A stretch of DNA of 14,845 nucleotides from an uncultured Clostridium sp. (GTDB lineage Bacteria; Bacillota; Clostridia; Clostridiales; Clostridiaceae), in contig CAKVFO010000086.1 of the NCBI GenBank assembly GCA_934746785.1, forward strand, positions 1-14,845. The letters are read 5' to 3'. The position numbers were made by a program, and so were the translations under genes. This document shows, in pieces, positions 14,022 to 14,845 of the stretch; position 1 is the first letter of the stretch; the number at the start of each line of letters is the position of its first letter. The notes under the pieces were generated by a model. That model had not been told where the DNA came from. It did no database searches and saw only the letters and a list, made by a program, of their open reading frames with translations.

Positions 14022-14845
14022 ATGATGAGTTCATTGACAAATCTTAAAGCAATTTCTTCAGTGCAAAATGTTGAGCAAAAACAAATAAGTGATTCAACTG
14101 GAACTACTTTTCAGGTAAACAGCACAAAGAAGGATGATACAAGTCTAAATGCTACATTAAATGATAAAATCACGAAAAACAAAAAATCAGAAGAAGACTT
14201 TAATAACTTATTAAAACAAGTTAAAAGTAAAAATAAGACAAAAAGTGAAAAGATTATTGAGGAAAAGAAAAGTTTAAAAGTAGACAATAAAGTAAAGATA
14301 CAAGTTAAATCAGAAAATGTAAAAATAGAAGATATGGAAGAAAAAATTGAAGATTTAACAGATGAACAATTAGCACAATGTTTAAATTTATTGGTTGAAT
14401 TTTTAAATACTATATTAAAAGATGATTTTGAATCAATTAATATAAGTCAATTAAAGGGAGCATCAGATGAATTAAAAATAAATCTTATGGAAATTTTAGA
14501 TTCTAATGAATTATTTGATGCATTAACTGATTTACAAGTAAACAATAGTAATGTGATTGAAAATTCACAAGATTTATTAAAACTTTTAAATAAGACAGAT
14601 GCTATAGAGAATATAGATATTAATACTTTAGAGTTTGTTGAAAAGTTATTGAACGAAGTTGCTAGTAGACTTAATGAGGAAACTGTAAGTAATTTAACTA
14701 ATAATACTGTATTAAGAGATATGCTAAATGAAACAGTAAATAAGCTTAATGAAATATTAAATAGTAATGTTAAGAATAGTGATGAATTATCATTACAAAA
14801 TAATAGTTTAAATAACGTTTATAAGGTAATTGAAAGTGCTAATAG
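14022..14845 (+). CDS. fliK: Flagellar hook-length control protein FliK (5' part, runs off the window)
   Basis: An open frame starts at ATG 14022 (a second ATG is at 14025) with AAAGGGGGTGA (14004-14014) upstream, and stays open to the right edge for 274 codons. The visible part is polar and low in complexity, rich in Lys, Asn, Glu and Ser, with helical stretches (e.g. LAQCLNLLVEFLNTILKDDF around residue 120 and LEFVEKLLNEVASRLN around 205). This fits the variable N-terminal ruler half of FliK. The conserved C-terminal domain that switches export specificity would lie beyond the window, so the name rests mainly on position after fliJ and on composition. Confidence 0.75.
   Translation, partial: MMSSLTNLKAISSVQNVEQKQISDSTGTTFQVNSTKKDDTSLNATLNDKITKNKKSEEDFNNLLKQVKSKNKTKSEKIIEEKKSLKVDNKVKIQVKSENVKIEDMEEKIEDLTDEQLAQCLNLLVEFLNTILKDDFESINISQLKGASDELKINLMEILDSNELFDALTDLQVNNSNVIENSQDLLKLLNKTDAIENIDINTLEFVEKLLNEVASRLNEETVSNLTNNTVLRDMLNETVNKLNEILNSNVKNSDELSLQNNSLNNVYKVIESAN

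Noticed and set aside
1..14845. CRISPR arrays, tRNA or rRNA genes, transposases
   Set aside because: I found no regularly spaced short repeats, no tRNA-like cloverleaf and no transposase motif on reading both strands.

Overview
The window is AT-rich Gram-positive DNA carrying a classic clostridial flagellar locus. AGGAGG-type ribosome sites, very A/T-biased codons, frequent GTG/TTG starts and the gene order flgB-flgC-fliE-fliF-fliG-fliH-fliI-fliJ-fliK point to Clostridium sensu stricto or a close relative; the species cannot be fixed from sequence reading alone. All recognisable genes are on the + strand.

Layout. (1) 1-430: the left edge has a fragmentary open frame, then a 64-aa zinc-ribbon-like protein of unknown function closed by a strong hairpin terminator. 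(2) 430-1160: about 700 bases without a credible gene, containing one GC-richer, self-complementary stretch (about 450-570). (3) 1169-3072: a strong sigma-D (sigma-28 type) promoter, a leader with a likely CsrA-binding hairpin, and two tandem flagellin genes encoding identical 274-aa proteins, closed by a terminator. Leader and gene are duplicated together as an 881-base unit; the promoter is not. (4) 3122-6512: a second sigma-D promoter and two translationally coupled GT2/TPR glycosyltransferases, probably flagellin O-glycosylation enzymes. (5) 6549-7594: a third sigma-D promoter, preceded by a cre-like palindrome, and a divergent third flagellin of 285 aa with its own terminator. (6) 7638-14845: a tight operon for the rod, MS ring, rotor switch and type III export ATPase (flgB to fliJ) and the start of fliK, which runs off the right edge. 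This operon shows no sigma-D promoter; a sigma-A-like promoter is the best candidate.

How the parts fit: the right half builds the basal body and secretion machine (early genes). The left half makes filament subunits and their probable modifying enzymes (late genes), each transcription unit having its own sigma-D promoter with the same spacing. The flagellin leader suggests a further translational control like the B. subtilis CsrA-FliW-Hag switch, built here so that each tandem flagellin copy carries its own control element. No wholly new system is evident. The most notable features are the leader-plus-gene duplication, the three matched sigma-D promoters, the glycosyltransferase pair and the divergent flagellin.
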